From a virus, in IMG/VR virus record IMGVR_UViG_3300032893_000176, positions 1 through 37,097 of that record: 37,097 bases of DNA; one strand, 5' to 3'. Each line of letters begins with the position of its first letter. Position 1 is the stretch's first letter. Positions 11,438 through 19,372 of the stretch are shown in pieces. Both the position numbers and the translations under genes were made by a program. The notes below the pieces were generated by a model. That model worked only from the letters and a program-made list of their open reading frames with translations. It ran no database searches and was not told where the DNA came from.

Positions 11438-11860
11438 ATGCCAAATTTTAGTCAACAGTCTTTAGAAAAATTGAAAACCTGTCATATTGACCTGCAGACA
11501 TTGTTTGGAACCGTCATTCAATATTACAACTGCACGATCCTTGTCGGTCACAGAGATCAAGCCGATCAAGAAGCCGCATTTGCCGCAGGCAAGACGCAGC
11601 TGCATTATCCTGATAGCAAGCATAACTCTGTACCATCCATGGCTGTCGATGCCATGCCAGACGTAAATGGCCTCATCGATTGGCATGATTCAGTTGATAT
11701 AGCTTATTTTTCTGGTTATGTGATGGCAACCGCTCAGCAACTTTATTTGAATGGAAAAATGACCCATAAACTTCGTTACGGTGGATGCTGGAAAATGGAT
11801 AATGATCTTAAAGACAATCATTTTGCTGACATGGATCATTTCGAGCTGGTAGCGCCATAG
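11438..11860 (+). CDS. Endolysin, M15-family L-Ala-D-Glu peptidase
   Basis: This 140-aa enzyme has the M15 zinc peptidase signature: GHRDQADQEAAFAAGKT, then SKHNSVPSMAVDAMPDVNG (His62 and Asp71 as zinc ligands) and DMDHFEL (His134, with Asp132 as likely catalytic acid). The family cleaves peptide cross-bridges of peptidoglycan, as in T5 and many phage endolysins. There is no signal peptide, so it needs the holin for release. It follows the candidate holin by 24 nt. Confidence 0.92.
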   Translation: MPNFSQQSLEKLKTCHIDLQTLFGTVIQYYNCTILVGHRDQADQEAAFAAGKTQLHYPDSKHNSVPSMAVDAMPDVNGLIDWHDSVDIAYFSGYVMATAQQLYLNGKMTHKLRYGGCWKMDNDLKDNHFADMDHFELVAP

Positions 11861-11868
11861 AAAATTAT

Positions 11869-11903
11869 AATACTTTCGTATAATATATATTCAGAATGTT
11901 CTA
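11869..11903 (+). promoter_or_regulatory. Possible promoter before the packaging genes
   Basis: The 70-bp gap after the endolysin is very AT-rich and contains two copies of TATAAT-like sequence as an inverted pair (ATTATA...TATAAT). A fair -10 is present but no -35 at 17 bp matches sigma70. It could be a late promoter needing an activator; I see no terminator hairpin here. Confidence 0.25.
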
Positions 11904-11930
11904 TGTGAAACAATTTCTTAAGGAATTCTT

Positions 11931-12104
11931 ATGAGCCGATGCACTGCCTGCCTAGGCCAAAAGCAAGTTTATGGCATGGGCAACATGCGAGAAAAATGCA
12001 AGTCATGTAACGGGAAGGGCTTTCTAAAAGATTCAGAGACATCAAAACCAAAACCAAAAGAAAATAATCAAAAAGGAAAATCCCATGACGGAAAGCAAGT
12101 CTGA
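11931..12104 (+). CDS. Small DnaJ-type zinc-finger protein
   Basis: This 57-aa protein has two C-x2-C-x-G repeats (CTACLGQ and CKSCNGKGF), the arrangement of the DnaJ central zinc domain. A Lys/Pro-rich disordered tail (SKPKPKENNQKGK) follows. AAGGAA precedes the start. It overlaps the terminase small-subunit start by 20 nt in another frame. Such tiny DnaJ-like fingers are frequent ahead of phage terminase genes. A packaging or chaperone-recruiting role is inference. Confidence 0.7.
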   Translation: MSRCTACLGQKQVYGMGNMREKCKSCNGKGFLKDSETSKPKPKENNQKGKSHDGKQV

Positions 12105-12579
12105 AGATTCTGTCAAGCTCGGACGACCAACTATTTATTCTGAAGAGTTAGCACAAAAGATATGTCGTGTTGTTGCTACGCACGCTTTAGGATTAAATCG
12201 TCTTTGTGCTCTGTTTCCTTGGATGCCACACAAAGACACCATTAACGAATGGCGGTGGTCTAATTCTTCATTTTCCGACTTATACACAAAGGCAAAGATC
12301 GCTCAAGCCGAATTAATGGCTGAAGATTGTGTTGATATTGCCGATGATACTTCTCAAGATGTTACCTATAATAAAAATGGTGATGAAGTCTGTAATACGG
12401 AATTCGTAAATCGCTCTCGCTTACGTGTTGATACGAGAAAATGGCTTGCCGCGAAACTACTACCTAAAATATATGGCGATATGATGAAGCCATCTGATTC
12501 TGATGATTCTAAAGAATTGAAATCTGAAATGCGTGCGCTTCGTGAAGAGCTGAATACTCAAAACAAGAAAGAGTATTAA
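12085..12579 (+). CDS. terS: Terminase small subunit (Sf6/P22-type)
   Basis: This 164-aa protein opens with GRPTIYSEELAQKICRVVA, an HTH DNA-recognition domain. A helical oligomerisation region follows (AKIAQAELMAEDCVDIADD), then RSRLRVDTRKWLAAKLLPKIYGD, a signature of Sf6-like small terminases. It recognises the packaging site and presents DNA to the large subunit. The tail is a charged helix (KELKSEMRALREELN). Its stop overlaps the TerL start (TAATG). Confidence 0.9.
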   Translation: MTESKSEDSVKLGRPTIYSEELAQKICRVVATHALGLNRLCALFPWMPHKDTINEWRWSNSSFSDLYTKAKIAQAELMAEDCVDIADDTSQDVTYNKNGDEVCNTEFVNRSRLRVDTRKWLAAKLLPKIYGDMMKPSDSDDSKELKSEMRALREELNTQNKKEY

Positions 12580-14126
12580 TGAAAATAGATTTAGAAAAAG
12601 AAGAGCTAGCTGCCGAACTTCGTGGCTCGCTCTTAGAATTTACTAAATTTTTCACGAAATACATTACCAATCGAGATTTTATACAAGCGCGTCCAGTCGG
12701 GCGCGAATCGCATCAGATAACGATTTGCCGAGAACTCACTGGTATGACTCGCATGGAGCATCCAGACGAAAATCTACTAATCAATGTCGAGCCAGGTTCG
12801 GGTAAATCGCTTCAGGTTTGCATGTGGATAGCGTGGTGTTATACACAAAATTCTCGTTGCAATTTCATTTATATATCACATAGCCAGACTTTAGCAGCTG
12901 AACAAACAGCTTTCATTCGTTTGATTATGTCATCTCGCATGTATGAATATCTGTTTGATGTTTACATAGCTAAGGACACACGCGCCAAAGATCACTTTGC
13001 TACTACTGATGGCGGCCATGTTGCAGCTTTTGGCTCAGCTGGTGCTATCGTAGGCCGAAACGCTGGCTTGCCCGGCCAGACAGCTTTTAGTGGCGCAGTC
13101 GTTATTGATGATGCCCATAAGCCGGATGAAGCATTCTCTGACACGATTAGGGAAAGTGTTATACGTAACTATGAAACAACTATTAGGCAACGTCCTAGAG
13201 GTGAGAATGTACCGATAATTTTTATCGGGCAGCGCGTTCATGAGGCTGATCTTGCGGCCTTTTTTATTGAAGGCAAAGATACTAAGCCATGGCGAAAAGT
13301 CATATTAAAGTCGTTAGATGATGCGGGGAATGCACTTTATCCCGAAGTTCATTCAAAAGAATATCTGCTAGAGCTGCAGGAGAAGTCACCTTATGTTTTC
13401 TATAGCCAATTCCAACAAAATCCTACGCCTGCAGGCGGTTCTCTCTTCAGGCCAGAATGGTTTTTAGAACTCGATTCTGAGCCTGAATTTTTCTCAACGT
13501 TTCTTACAGCTGATACGGCAGAAACTGAAAAGAACTATAATGATCCGACAGCCATTAGCTTTTGGGGGCTATATGAGATTAAAGTGTTTGGCAAGCCTAC
13601 AGGCCAGCTTGGCTTGCACTGGATAGACTGCCTTGAAGAATGGATCGATGCTAAAGATTTAGAAGAACGATTTATTGATTTTTGGCGCGAATGCTCGCAT
13701 CACAAAACTCCACCTTTGCTCGCCTGTATTGAGAAGAAATCGACAGGTGTTACGCTTATAGGCACGCTCAATGGCATTCAAGGCTTAAAAATCAAAGATG
13801 TCCAACGAACCGCTATATCGGGGAGCAAAGCCGCCAGATACATCGAAATGCAGCCTTATATCGCCAGTAAAAGGGTAACTTTTAGTATAAATGCACGTCA
13901 TGTTGGCAATTGTAAGCAACATATGAGTAAAATAACTGCCAATGATGCTCATAGGCATGATGATATTTGCGATACAGTATATGATGCCGTCAAAATAGCA
14001 CTTATAGACAAAAGCTTACATAGAATTGAGACAAAAGAGAGTTCAAGCAATGCTGTTATGAACGCGATAGCTCTACAAATGCGGCGACAACAAAATGCAA
14101 GGATGAATCGAGATGGCTTACGTTAA
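12579..14126 (+). CDS. terL: Terminase large subunit
   Basis: This 515-aa packaging motor has a Walker A at residues 71-77 (EPGSGKS), Walker B at 173-178 (AVVIDD), a coupling motif near IIFIGQR and a C-terminal RNase H-like nuclease beginning at LTADTAE (Asp312). It pumps DNA into the prohead and cuts the concatemer. The length is normal for a P22/T4-type TerL, and the type fits headful packaging (inference). It overlaps the portal gene by 14 nt. Confidence 0.95.
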   Translation: MKIDLEKEELAAELRGSLLEFTKFFTKYITNRDFIQARPVGRESHQITICRELTGMTRMEHPDENLLINVEPGSGKSLQVCMWIAWCYTQNSRCNFIYISHSQTLAAEQTAFIRLIMSSRMYEYLFDVYIAKDTRAKDHFATTDGGHVAAFGSAGAIVGRNAGLPGQTAFSGAVVIDDAHKPDEAFSDTIRESVIRNYETTIRQRPRGENVPIIFIGQRVHEADLAAFFIEGKDTKPWRKVILKSLDDAGNALYPEVHSKEYLLELQEKSPYVFYSQFQQNPTPAGGSLFRPEWFLELDSEPEFFSTFLTADTAETEKNYNDPTAISFWGLYEIKVFGKPTGQLGLHWIDCLEEWIDAKDLEERFIDFWRECSHHKTPPLLACIEKKSTGVTLIGTLNGIQGLKIKDVQRTAISGSKAARYIEMQPYIASKRVTFSINARHVGNCKQHMSKITANDAHRHDDICDTVYDAVKIALIDKSLHRIETKESSSNAVMNAIALQMRRQQNARMNRDGLR

Positions 14127-16302
14127 GAAATCTGCTATTGATAGCTTTGAAAATATCCGAACGGATATTGAGAACGGTTCACTTTATTTCAAAAAGAATT
14201 ATAAAACATATAATGATTACGTCAGATTTGTTTTTAAGACTTGTCTCACTCCTGCCGATAGATCCGTTAATCAAGAAATTCAAAAGCCCAATATGGAATT
14301 TAATATCTTGGAGGCTTTTATCAGCAGGCTTTGCGGCGAATTCTCCAAAATGGATCCAGCATTCACCGTTCGGGCAAAAGAAGGTGTCAGGCTTATTAAT
14401 CCAGACGTAATAGAACTTGTAGAGGCACATTTGAAGGCAGCATTTTGTGGTGGCGATAAGAGTTCATTAAGCTATCATATTTATCGAGATATCCTTTCAG
14501 GCGGCTATAGCGTGGCCAAGATTTATACGGATTATGCCAATGAAATGTCCTTTGACCAAAAAATTTATATCGAACGTGTATTCGATCCTACTCTCACTGT
14601 TTTTGATCCTTTGGCAAGAAAATCGCATAAAGGAGATGGACGATTCGCGTGTGAACTATTTCCAAAGTCTGCAGGTGAAGCCGAGGAAATGTATGGATCA
14701 GATATTCTTAAGGACGTGAAATTTACTCGAAATGCGGGCGTTGGCAACTTTAATTGGTCATACCGTAACCAAAAAGAGCGCATTCTTTTATTCGCTGAAT
14801 ATTATAGAAAGAAGATGAAAAACACTAAGATCTTGAAGCTTGCTAATGGTCATAGTGTTACTGAGAAACAATATGAAGAATTTTTAATGAAGTGGGAACA
14901 AGCTGGAATCATAGAGCAAGCGCCAATTGTTATTAAATCCCGCATGACCGATATCGAAACAATCGATAAATTTACCATAACGGGGACAAAGATTGTCGAA
15001 CATAAAGAAACTAATTTCTCTATGTTGCCGCTGGTATTTTTCGATGGCAATAGCGTAATAGTTAGAGACACGACTGATTCAACAGCTGAGCAGGTCATTC
15101 GTCCTTATGTTTACCATGCCCGCGATACTCAAAAGATGAAGAACTTTGCAGGCCAATCACTATGTAATGAAATCGAAAATCTGGTGCAGCATAAGTGGAT
15201 AGCTCCAGTGGAGGGTATACCATCTAATGAGGATTATCAGGAAGCCTATGTAAATCCTCAAAAATCGACTACGGTTCTATATAATCAGTATAAAGACGGT
15301 GATCCAAAAATTCCTTTGAATCCGCCTCAAGCTATTACGCGACCACCGATTCCGCCAGAACTTGCCGCCACTTTTAATCTTGCCGATAATACAGTTCAAG
15401 TCATTTTAGGTTCGTATGATGCGGCATTGGGAGCAAATGAAAATGATATATCTGGAATTGCAATTATGCAGGGTGCTATGCACTCGAACGCTGCAGCTAT
15501 GCCTTACACAATGGGATTCATTGAAGGCTGGGCAAGATGCGGTGAAATCTACCTTAACCTCTTACCAAAATATTATGTCACACCTCGAACAATCCCTATC
15601 GTAATGCCTAACGGCAAACGCGATTTTTATGAAGTGAATGCTAAAGGTGGCAAAGGAATCAAGTTTGATTATGACGTTTCGGCGTTGGAAGTATCTATAG
15701 AGCCAGGCGTGAATTATGAAGTGCAGAAACAAATTGCACTAAAAACTATCATATCATTAATGGGTATCAGCGATAGCTTTAAGGCATTTATGAATGAGAA
15801 TGGCCTTGAAGTATTGCTTGATAACATTGATATTCGTGGTATTGATAAGCTCCGTTATCTTGTCCAAGAGTGGATGGATAAAGAGAAAGAATCAGCGGCA
15901 AAGGCTCAGGAAGCTAATGCAAATCAGCCTACTCCAGAACAGATCGCAGCTGGTCAAGTTAAAGTTGAAGCTGATAAAGTTCAGGCAATGAGAGAAGGTA
16001 ATCAGCTCAAAGCTCAGATCGAAATGGCAAAAGCATCAGGGTCTGAAGCGATTCAAAATAAAGAAGCCGATATAAAATTCCTCGAAGTCATGACTAAAAT
16101 CCAAGATGCTGACTTAGATCGTGCGCTTGATCAAGAACGACTTGATGCCGAGAATGCTCGAACTGCAGTTGAAGTCACCACCAAATTAGGCAAACATATA
16201 CTCGAGATAGGAGAAGCTCACAATGAAAAAAGGCAAGCTGATGAAGAAAGAAACGAAAAAGTCAATGGTGGGAACACGCACGAAAATGGCGAAAGCACCT
16301 AA
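14113..16302 (+). CDS. Portal protein (P22 gp1-like)
   Basis: This 729-aa protein is close in length to P22 gp1 (725). Its N-terminal ~600 residues form the ring. The segment KPNMEFNILEAFISRLCGEFSKMDPAF and the ENDISGIAIMQGA region are typical of P22-like portals. Its last ~120 residues are a Lys/Glu/Ala-rich coiled coil (AAKAQEANANQPTPEQIAAGQVKVEADKV in part) matching the C-terminal barrel. The 3' end overlaps a lysine-rich small gene in another frame (16223-16351). Confidence 0.92.
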   Translation: MAYVKKSAIDSFENIRTDIENGSLYFKKNYKTYNDYVRFVFKTCLTPADRSVNQEIQKPNMEFNILEAFISRLCGEFSKMDPAFTVRAKEGVRLINPDVIELVEAHLKAAFCGGDKSSLSYHIYRDILSGGYSVAKIYTDYANEMSFDQKIYIERVFDPTLTVFDPLARKSHKGDGRFACELFPKSAGEAEEMYGSDILKDVKFTRNAGVGNFNWSYRNQKERILLFAEYYRKKMKNTKILKLANGHSVTEKQYEEFLMKWEQAGIIEQAPIVIKSRMTDIETIDKFTITGTKIVEHKETNFSMLPLVFFDGNSVIVRDTTDSTAEQVIRPYVYHARDTQKMKNFAGQSLCNEIENLVQHKWIAPVEGIPSNEDYQEAYVNPQKSTTVLYNQYKDGDPKIPLNPPQAITRPPIPPELAATFNLADNTVQVILGSYDAALGANENDISGIAIMQGAMHSNAAAMPYTMGFIEGWARCGEIYLNLLPKYYVTPRTIPIVMPNGKRDFYEVNAKGGKGIKFDYDVSALEVSIEPGVNYEVQKQIALKTIISLMGISDSFKAFMNENGLEVLLDNIDIRGIDKLRYLVQEWMDKEKESAAKAQEANANQPTPEQIAAGQVKVEADKVQAMREGNQLKAQIEMAKASGSEAIQNKEADIKFLEVMTKIQDADLDRALDQERLDAENARTAVEVTTKLGKHILEIGEAHNEKRQADEERNEKVNGGNTHENGEST

Positions 16303-16351
16303 AGACAATTTGAAAAAGAAAGGCAAGCTTAAAAAAATGCGGGGTTGCTAG
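16223..16351 (+). CDS. Lysine-rich small protein overlapping the portal end
   Basis: This 42-aa protein starts MKKGKLMKKETKKSMVG and ends KKKGKLKKMRGC. About 40% of residues are Lys or Arg. AGGAG lies 9 nt before its ATG. It uses the +1 frame over the last 80 nt of the portal gene and continues beyond it, then the next gene starts 2 nt after its stop. The dedicated ribosome site supports translation. A role in neutralising packaged DNA or in capsid assembly is a guess. Confidence 0.55.
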   Translation: MKKGKLMKKETKKSMVGTRTKMAKAPKDNLKKKGKLKKMRGC

Positions 16352-16353
16352 TA

Positions 16354-16566
16354 ATGACTAAAGATACATTCAGAAAAGTTTATAAACCTTTAAAAGAAGA
16401 AAACAGTGCTTTTATCCTGTTGATCAAGACAAAATGCGAAGAATTGGAAGTGCTATTAGATAAGATAAGTAGCCGAGAAATGTCATTAGCTAAAACCAAT
16501 CTTGAGCAAGTTTCAATGTGGGCAACAAAGGCGATTGCTCTTTATGATGAAAAGAATAAGGAGTAA
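16354..16566 (+). CDS. Acb2/Tad1-type hairpin protein (putative anti-CBASS nucleotide sponge)
   Basis: This 70-aa helical hairpin has the motif SREMSLAKTNLEQVSMWATKAIALYDEKN (in part) at residues 40-69, preceded by FILLIKTKCEELEVLLDKI. The RExSLAxTxLExxxMWAxKAI pattern is the one I associate with the Acb2/Tad1 hairpin family. Members oligomerise and sequester cyclic di- and trinucleotides or gcADPR made by CBASS and Thoeris defences. The start at 16354 is chosen over an upstream TTG. Placement among structural genes would give late expression. Family from memory, not from a search. Confidence 0.65.
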   Translation: MTKDTFRKVYKPLKEENSAFILLIKTKCEELEVLLDKISSREMSLAKTNLEQVSMWATKAIALYDEKNKE

Positions 16567-16571
16567 ACATA

Positions 16572-16649
16572 ATGTCTATGGAAGATGAGCATGGAATTGG
16601 CGCTCCAAAGCGCAAAAAATCGAAAAAGAAAAAAAGGAAGAAAAAATGA
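16572..16649 (+). CDS. Tiny lysine-rich peptide
   Basis: This 25-aa peptide (MSMEDEHGIGAPKRKKSKKKK...) ends in a run of 11 basic residues. It is coupled to the next gene (ATG within its last codons). Similar basic tails end the proteins at 16810-16965 and 16972-17160. The peptide could be a real basic virion peptide or a coupling leader. Support is only its position in a gapless chain. Confidence 0.4.
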   Translation: MSMEDEHGIGAPKRKKSKKKKRKKK

Positions 16650-16807
16650 CTCCTGAAGAATTAGTCTTAGTTCAAGAAGCTTTAAAATTGGTGCAAGATG
16701 GATTGAATCAGTTATCGGCGGCCTCGACTAACAGTAAAGTAAAATTGATTGTTAAGATTCTCGAAAGCGGTTTGACCGTTGGCGAAATGATGATAGGAGA
16801 ATTATAA
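16646..16807 (+). CDS. Small helical hypothetical protein
   Basis: This 53-aa protein (MTPEELVLVQEALKLVQDGLNQL...) is predicted to be two amphipathic helices (residues 3-22 and 28-50). The start overlaps the stop of the preceding peptide (ATGA) and the next start follows by 2 nt. Composition is unlike its basic neighbours: nearly neutral, no cysteine. Function unknown; a scaffold or portal accessory is possible by position. Confidence 0.6.
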   Translation: MTPEELVLVQEALKLVQDGLNQLSAASTNSKVKLIVKILESGLTVGEMMIGEL

Positions 16808-16809
16808 AA

Positions 16810-16965
16810 ATGCCTCTCATCAAAGGAGCTAAAGCGAAAACAAGAAAAGGATTCTCGACTAATATTAAGCGAGAAATGGCTGCTGGTAAACCCCAAAAGC
16901 AAGCGGTTGCCATAGCATACAGTGAAGCAAGAGGTAAAAAGAAAAAACGAAAGAAAAAAGGATAA
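16810..16965 (+). CDS. Small basic phage protein (DUF6496-like)
   Basis: This 51-aa protein reads MPLIKGAKAKTRKGFSTNIKRE then GKPQKQAVAIAYSEAR and a KKKKRKKKG tail. The NIKxE...GKPxKQAVAIAxSEAR pattern matches a small family (DUF6496 as I recall) found just upstream of scaffold or coat genes in many phages. The basic tail suggests nucleic-acid binding. Function not established. Confidence 0.7.
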   Translation: MPLIKGAKAKTRKGFSTNIKREMAAGKPQKQAVAIAYSEARGKKKKRKKKG

Positions 16966-16971
16966 ACAATC

Positions 16972-17160
16972 ATGGCTGCTAAAAAGAAATGGATTCAAGA
17001 TATTAAAATGAAGAAAGGCGCGCTCAGGAAAGAATTGGGCGTGAAGAAAGGTAAAAAAATACCAGCTAAGAAGCTAGCCAAGGCAGCTAGAAGCAAAAAC
17101 CCACTGGAAAAGAAACGAGCCGTCTTAGCCGAAAATTTCAGAAAGATGCGTAAAAAGTGA
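16972..17160 (+). CDS. Small basic phage protein
   Basis: This 62-aa protein (KKWIQDIKMKKGALRKELGV...KKIPAKKLAKAARSKNPLEKKRAVLAENFRKM) has a predicted pI well above 10. The elements KWIQ...KGALRKxLGV, IPAKKL and RAxLAExFRKM recur in a family that neighbours P22-like portal and scaffold genes. It may bind packaged DNA or the scaffold. Together with 16223, 16572 and 16810 it forms a cluster of four lysine-rich genes. Confidence 0.7.
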   Translation: MAAKKKWIQDIKMKKGALRKELGVKKGKKIPAKKLAKAARSKNPLEKKRAVLAENFRKMRKK

Positions 17161-17320
17161 TATTGTATTATCAGAATTTAAACTGTACGATATATTGAAA
17201 GATATTCCGCTTACGGGCAGCGTATAACCCGGCGACCACGCAACCATGCGGCAAAATGGCAGTTCATGGCACTTAAACCATGCGACCACGTTCACAACGG
17301 CAACAGTGAGATAGACAAGA
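17161..17320 (+). promoter_or_regulatory. Structured leader upstream of the scaffold gene
   Basis: This 160-bp gap is clearly richer in G/C than its surroundings. GCGACCACG occurs twice exactly 50 bp apart (17232-17240, 17282-17290) and ACCATGCG twice (17243, 17277). Small hairpins can form: CCG-CTTA-CGG, CCAT...ATGG and CATGG-CACTTAAA-CCATG. No ORF or sigma70 promoter is evident. It looks like a cis-acting RNA leader or protein site controlling scaffold and coat expression. Confidence 0.45.
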
Positions 17321-18037
17321 ATGACTGATGAAAACGCTTTAGTTTCGGAAAGCTCTAATGCTGATAATGCTAATGTAGGCTTACAGCATGAAGAGGAGTC
17401 ACTCCCCAAAAGTCGTGTCGAAGAACTGGTTAAAAAGGCTAAACTTAAAGGGAGAGATTCAATGCAAGCAGAGTTGGATGCGTTAAAGGCTGAAAATGCT
17501 ACTCTTAAGACTAGCGCTGGTTCGATGGGTGGAATGGCTATACCAATCGATAAAGAAGCTCTTAAGCAAGAAGTCTTGAATGAGATTCGTCAACAATTTC
17601 AAGATGCCAGCGAAAAACGCGCCCAAGAAGAAATGGATAGAGAGGCAAGAAAGATCGCTGATACTTATAATGCTCGAATGGCATCTGGTAAAGATGCTTA
17701 TGAGGATTTTGAGACAGTGATGGCCGACTTTAACCCTGCTGCCTTCCCAAACTTGGTTTTTTTGGCATCTCAAGTGGATAACACGCCTGCAGTCATGTAT
17801 GAGTTGATGAAGAATCCGAGCAAATGGGCAACTGTTGCAATGTTGTCTGAAAGGGATCCTAATGCTGCTCAAAACATGATAAGCAAAATAAGTGCTTCCA
17901 TTAAAGCCAATCAAGCCGCTAAAGCCGAGGATAAAAATGTTGCGCCTCCACTCAGCCGATTGTCATCTTCGCCTACAGGGCAAGACTCCGGCAAACCGAG
18001 TAGCGTGCAAGATTTTAAGCGCATGTTCAGGGGATAA
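17321..18037 (+). CDS. Scaffolding protein (P22 gp8-like role)
   Basis: This 238-aa protein is highly helical and charged. It has an acidic N-terminus, a coiled-coil core (MQAELDALKAENATL and KEALKQEVLNEIRQQF) and a short basic C-terminal end (SVQDFKRMFRG) like the coat-binding helix-turn-helix of P22 scaffold. It lies between portal and coat genes as in P22. It would direct coat assembly and then leave the prohead. Sequence similarity to P22 gp8 (303 aa) is not obvious; the assignment rests on position and composition. Confidence 0.8.
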   Translation: MTDENALVSESSNADNANVGLQHEEESLPKSRVEELVKKAKLKGRDSMQAELDALKAENATLKTSAGSMGGMAIPIDKEALKQEVLNEIRQQFQDASEKRAQEEMDREARKIADTYNARMASGKDAYEDFETVMADFNPAAFPNLVFLASQVDNTPAVMYELMKNPSKWATVAMLSERDPNAAQNMISKISASIKANQAAKAEDKNVAPPLSRLSSSPTGQDSGKPSSVQDFKRMFRG

Positions 18038-18096
18038 TAACCCATAGGTAATGCCAAAAGTTTTGTCTTAATGTTATATCTAACGGAGAGACTGAC

Positions 18097-19356
18097 ATGG
18101 CATTGCCAAATAATATTTTGGAAAATGTACAAACATATAACAAAGCCGATTTGGCTTATCTTCAGAACATCAATTGTTTCGTTTCAACTGCTAATACTAA
18201 ATACCGCGATTTTCAAAAGGCTAATCCGGCCAACCTTGGCGACACGATTACTTTTGACAAACCACCGCGCTTTATTGCTAACGATGGCTTGGTTGTTAAC
18301 TTCCAAGGCGTTGAACAGCGTGTCCAGAGTTTGACCGTTGATTCGTCTAAAAACATCGGTATTGATATATCCGCTCAACAGTTAATTTTTAACGTTGAGG
18401 AATATATGGAACGATTCGGACGTGGTGCTATCGAAGAATTAGGCGCTGTGATTGAATCTGATATCGCTGGATTATGCGAAACAACTCCTTATCGCTTCTA
18501 TGGTAATGGCGTAACGCCAATCTCATCTTTTAATCAGCTCGGCCAAATGCTGGCTTTCTTCAGGAACTACGGGGCAGCTAAAAATGATACTAAAGCTTAT
18601 CTCTCTGATATCGTTATTCCAGACATCATTGGCTCAGGCTTAAATCAGTTCGTTCCGAGTGGGAAGGGCGGCAATGAAGAGTTGCGTAATAGTTGGGAAT
18701 TAGGCGAATTTGCAAAATGCGATTGGTATTCCTCTAACCTTTTACCTGAACATATCTCTGGATCAGAAGGGCAAGCAGGCACGACTTTAACAGTTGTGAG
18801 TGTAACAACTGATGCTAATGGAGCTGTGATTGCTATCACTTTTAGTGGTACAAATGCTCCATCAGATGCTTCTTCTGTTTTAAAGTATGACCGTTTCCAA
18901 TTTCAAGATAATGTTTCTGGTCATCAAAATATCCGCTTCCGTACATTTACTGGTCATAAACCTTCTGCATGTCCTGTTCAATTTATGGCAACAGCAGATG
19001 CAGCAAGTACGGGCGGTTCACAAGTCACTGTTTCAATCAATCCTCCTCTCCAAGCAAACGTTGGCAAAAACCAAAATATCACGCAGCAGATTGTGGCTGG
19101 TATGCAGGTTAAAGTATTGCCATCTCATCGCGTGGGCATGGTTCAATCAGGTAATCAGTTCTATGTTGCTATTCCACCGTTACCAGATTGCGATCCATTC
19201 ATGACTTCAGTTGAGCAGGATGAAGAAACCGCAGTCAGTTTGCGTATGTATACTGGCGCTCAATTCGGCCAAAATTTATACGGAACTGTGCATGATGCTA
19301 TTTGGGGCAAAACTTTGGTTGATGACAACTCACTAGCTATCATCTTCCCACTTTAA
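18097..19356 (+). CDS. Major coat protein (P22 gp5-like)
   Basis: This 419-aa protein begins MALPNNILENVQTYNKADLAY, and its next ~120 residues (FQKANPANLGDTITFDKPPRF, ISAQQLIFNVEEYMERFG) read as a P22-type coat. The length is near P22 gp5 (430). The middle segment with TLTVVSVTTDANGAVIAITF sits where the P22 inserted domain lies. GGAG 9 nt upstream fixes the start. Confidence 0.9.
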   Translation: MALPNNILENVQTYNKADLAYLQNINCFVSTANTKYRDFQKANPANLGDTITFDKPPRFIANDGLVVNFQGVEQRVQSLTVDSSKNIGIDISAQQLIFNVEEYMERFGRGAIEELGAVIESDIAGLCETTPYRFYGNGVTPISSFNQLGQMLAFFRNYGAAKNDTKAYLSDIVIPDIIGSGLNQFVPSGKGGNEELRNSWELGEFAKCDWYSSNLLPEHISGSEGQAGTTLTVVSVTTDANGAVIAITFSGTNAPSDASSVLKYDRFQFQDNVSGHQNIRFRTFTGHKPSACPVQFMATADAASTGGSQVTVSINPPLQANVGKNQNITQQIVAGMQVKVLPSHRVGMVQSGNQFYVAIPPLPDCDPFMTSVEQDEETAVSLRMYTGAQFGQNLYGTVHDAIWGKTLVDDNSLAIIFPL

Positions 19357-19372
19357 TTTGAGGAGCAATTTA

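Noticed and set aside
16752-16998. Leftward hydrophobic ORFs (73-96 codons) opposite the lysine-rich genes.
   Set aside because: They arise because lysine codons read backwards give Phe/Leu codons; the rightward genes form a coupled chain with ribosome binding sites.
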